In this document: in pieces, positions 61,971 through 64,000 of the stretch
How positions within the stretch are numbered: the first letter of the stretch is position 1
Layout: each line of letters starts with the position of its first letter
From: Shimia marina
Lineage (GTDB): Bacteria; Pseudomonadota; Alphaproteobacteria; Rhodobacterales; Rhodobacteraceae
Length of the DNA: 64,000 nt
Assembly: GCF_001458175.1 (NCBI RefSeq)
Contig: NZ_CYPW01000001.1
Span: 62,001 to 126,000 of the forward strand
Direction of reading: 5' to 3'
Notes under the pieces: generated by a model
Databases searched by the model: none
Seen by the model: the letters and a program-made list of their open reading frames with translations, nothing else
Told to the model about the DNA's origin: nothing
Program-made: the position numbers and the translations under genes

Positions 61971-64000
61971 TTAGCCGATGATTGCGTTCAGTGTGGCCGA
62001 AGGGCGCATCACTTTGGCTTTCAGCTCAACAGAGGGGCGGAAGTAGCCGCCGATGTCTGCGGCTGGGCCTTGGGCGGCTGCGAGCTCGGATAGGATGGCC
62101 GCTTCGCCTTCTGCCAGCGCTTTGGCAACAGCGGCGAACTCTGCCGCCAGATCGGCGTCGTCAGACTGTGCCGCCAGTGCTTCGGCCCAGTAGCGCGCAA
62201 ACCAGTAGTGGCTGTCGCGGTTGTCAGGCTGACCCACTTTGCGGGATGGGGAGCGGTTGTCGTCCAGAATGCCCTGGGTTGCGGCCTCGGCTGCGACGCC
62301 CAGAACACCCGCTTTGGCGTTGCCTTTGACATCCGCGAGGAAGTTCAGGCTTTCGCCAAGAGCACAGAATTCGCCCATGGAGTCCCAGCGCAGGTGGTTT
62401 TCTTCGACCAGCTGTTGAACGTGCTTTGGTGCGGAACCGCCAGCACCCGTTTCAAACAGACCACCACCCTGCATCAGCTTCACGATGGAGAGCATTTTGG
62501 CGGAGGTGCCAAGCTCAAGGATCGGGAACAGATCGGTCAGGTAATCGCGCAGCACGTTGCCGGTGATGGCGATGCTGTCGGCACCGGACGTGATGGTTTT
62601 CAGGGACTGTGCGGTTGCCTCACGTGGCGCGAGGATCTGGAACAGGTCCGCCTTGCCCGCCGCTTCCAGTGCCGGGGTGACGTATTTGATCAGCTCAGCA
62701 TCATGGGCGCGGTTTGCGTCCAGCCAGAAGATCGCCTCGGACCCGGTCAGACGCTGACGGTCCAGAGCCAGTTCGATCCAGTTCTCAATCGGGGCTTTCT
62801 TCACGGTGCAGGAGCGCCAGATGTCACCCGCCTCAACGTTGTGGCTGTGCAGCGTGTCACCGTTGGCCAGAACAACGCGGATGGTGCCGTCTGCTGGGGC
62901 TTCAAAGGTGGTTGGGTGGGAGCCGTATTCTTCCGCCTTTTGTGCCATCAGGCCCACGTTTGCGACGGAGCCTGCGGTGGTCACATCCAGCGCGCCGTTG
63001 GCTTTGAAGAAGTTGACGGTTTCATCATAGACGGTGGCATAGCAGCGGTCCGGGATCACGCAGTTGGTGTCACCCTTGTTGCCAGCCTCATCCCAGCCTT
63101 TGCCGCCAGCGCGGATCACGGCAGGCATGGAAGCGTCGATGATCACGTCAGATGGCACGTGCAGGTTGGTGATGCCTTTGTCGCTGTCCACCATATACAT
63201 GGAGGGACGCTCCAGCGCGGCGATCTCTGCTTTGATGGCGTCGGCGTTGTCAAGCGTGTCGATGGCGGCCAGAACCGCGCCCAGACCGGAGTTCGCAGAA
63301 CCGCCAGCTGCTGCGATGGCTGCGCCGTGGGCGTCCCAGACCGGGCCAAGCCATGCTTTGACCGCGTGGCCAAAGATGATCGGGTCGGAGACCTTCATCA
63401 TGGTGGCTTTCATGTGCAGGGAGAACATGGTGCCGTCGGATTTGGTGTCTTCAATGGCCTCGGCCAGGAAGGCACCCAGTGCTTTGGCGGACATGAAGGT
63501 TGCGTCAGCCACAGTGCCTTCTTCCAGCGGCCAGCCGTCTTTCAGAACGGTCACGGCGCCGTCTTTGGCGACAAATTCGATTTTCGCATCACCGGCCTGA
63601 TCCGCAGAAATGGTGGCAGAGACTTCGTTTGCATAGAAGTCATTGCCCGGCATGGAGGAGACTTTGGTTTTGCTGTCAGAGGCCCAAGCGCCCATGGAGT
63701 GTGGGTTGTTCTGAGCAAAGTTTTTGACCGCACGTGCGGAGCGGCGGTCGGAGTTGCCTTCGCGCAGCACTGGGTTCACAGCGGAGCCTTTGATGCCGTC
63801 GTAACGGGCGCGGATCGCCTTTTCTTCGTCCGTCTGTGGTGCCTCTGGATAGGACGGGATGTTGTAGCCCTGCCCCTGCAGCTCTTCAATCGCGGCCACC
63901 AGCTGTGGCACAGAGGCGGAGATGTTTGGCAGCTTGATGACGTTAGCGTCAGGGGTTTTCACCAGTTCGCCCAGCGCGGCCAGATCATCAGACTGGCGCT
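61971..64000 (-). CDS. icd: NADP-dependent isocitrate dehydrogenase, monomeric type (partial, runs off the window)
   Basis: It converts isocitrate to 2-oxoglutarate and NADPH in the TCA cycle. This is the large monomeric enzyme (IDH-II): 676 residues are present of a family length near 740, and the frame stays open to the window edge, where the N-terminal part is missing. Motifs include [20 protein letters not shown] at the start of what is visible, [14 protein letters not shown], and [20 protein letters not shown]. Plain homodimeric IDH is about 410 residues and unrelated at the sequence level, so the type call is firm. A GTG at 63962 is internal to the gene, not its start. Confidence 0.95.
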   Translation of the reverse strand, partial: RQSDDLAALGELVKTPDANVIKLPNISASVPQLVAAIEELQGQGYNIPSYPEAPQTDEEKAIRARYDGIKGSAVNPVLREGNSDRRSARAVKNFAQNNPHSMGAWASDSKTKVSSMPGNDFYANEVSATISADQAGDAKIEFVAKDGAVTVLKDGWPLEEGTVADATFMSAKALGAFLAEAIEDTKSDGTMFSLHMKATMMKVSDPIIFGHAVKAWLGPVWDAHGAAIAAAGGSANSGLGAVLAAIDTLDNADAIKAEIAALERPSMYMVDSDKGITNLHVPSDVIIDASMPAVIRAGGKGWDEAGNKGDTNCVIPDRCYATVYDETVNFFKANGALDVTTAGSVANVGLMAQKAEEYGSHPTTFEAPADGTIRVVLANGDTLHSHNVEAGDIWRSCTVKKAPIENWIELALDRQRLTGSEAIFWLDANRAHDAELIKYVTPALEAAGKADLFQILAPREATAQSLKTITSGADSIAITGNVLRDYLTDLFPILELGTSAKMLSIVKLMQGGGLFETGAGGSAPKHVQQLVEENHLRWDSMGEFCALGESLNFLADVKGNAKAGVLGVAAEAATQGILDDNRSPSRKVGQPDNRDSHYWFARYWAEALAAQSDDADLAAEFAAVAKALAEGEAAILSELAAAQGPAADIGGYFRPSVELKAKVMRPSATLNAIIG

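Overview
The window looks like a chromosomal segment of a Rhodobacterales alphaproteobacterium of the marine Roseobacter type. This is an inference from gene content and order, not from a database search. The main evidence is a complete 14-subunit complex I operon (nuoA to nuoN, minus strand, 32366 down to 15308) interleaved with small genes of a kind I associate with Rhodobacteraceae. Other evidence is a NuoE with a long C-terminal extension, the nuoN-birA-coaX-rnj order, a monomeric isocitrate dehydrogenase, stand-alone Hint-domain proteins and a complete leucine-degradation (liu) gene set. Base composition is moderately G+C rich, except for an A/T-richer stretch near 60.6-61.9 kb.

Layout. 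0-5.7 kb: tatA, a divergent HTH/WYL regulator with two palindromes in front of it, an ABC ATPase, a sodium:solute symporter, and an AlkC-type DNA glycosylase paired with an atypical SDR. 5.8-11.9 kb (plus strand): a Hint-domain protein, prfC (RF3), an unknown protein translationally coupled to a glycosyltransferase, and a DEAD-box helicase ending in a strong terminator. 12-32.4 kb (minus): the nuo operon followed by birA, coaX and rnj. Five or six non-core genes sit inside nuo: a short membrane protein with a TTG start, DUF5337-like and DUF5333-like genes, two lipoproteins, and a cysteine-free carboxymuconolactone-decarboxylase-like gene.

32.9-40.9 kb: leucine catabolism. liuB, liuD, a GST, liuE and liuC form one minus-strand unit ending at a terminator. 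liuA (isovaleryl-CoA dehydrogenase) lies apart, beyond an OmpW-type porin gene whose upstream region carries two near-matches to FNR boxes. Together LiuA, LiuB/D, LiuC and LiuE take isovaleryl-CoA to acetoacetate and acetyl-CoA. 41-50.8 kb: a MATE exporter with two PaaI-type thioesterases, two related MerR regulators, and a fatty-acid beta-oxidation operon (acyl-CoA dehydrogenase, small protein, GST, FadA, FadB) closed by a bidirectional terminator. 50.9-55.3 kb: a second Hint protein, an acyl-CoA ligase of the DmdB-like type, and a DUF484-xerC pair.

55.4-60 kb: a probable catabolic operon (beta-hydroxyacid dehydrogenase, Asp/Glu-racemase family protein, M24 aminopeptidase-like protein, diaminopropionate ammonia-lyase-like PLP enzyme) with a divergent Lrp/AsnC regulator. 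Its substrate is unknown to me. 60-61.9 kb: a small XRE regulator with a cysteine-rich tail, an unlisted 45-residue membrane protein, and an orphan 328-residue protein of A/T-richer composition. The window ends inside the monomeric NADP-isocitrate dehydrogenase gene. I saw no tRNA, rRNA, CRISPR array, transposase or prophage genes.
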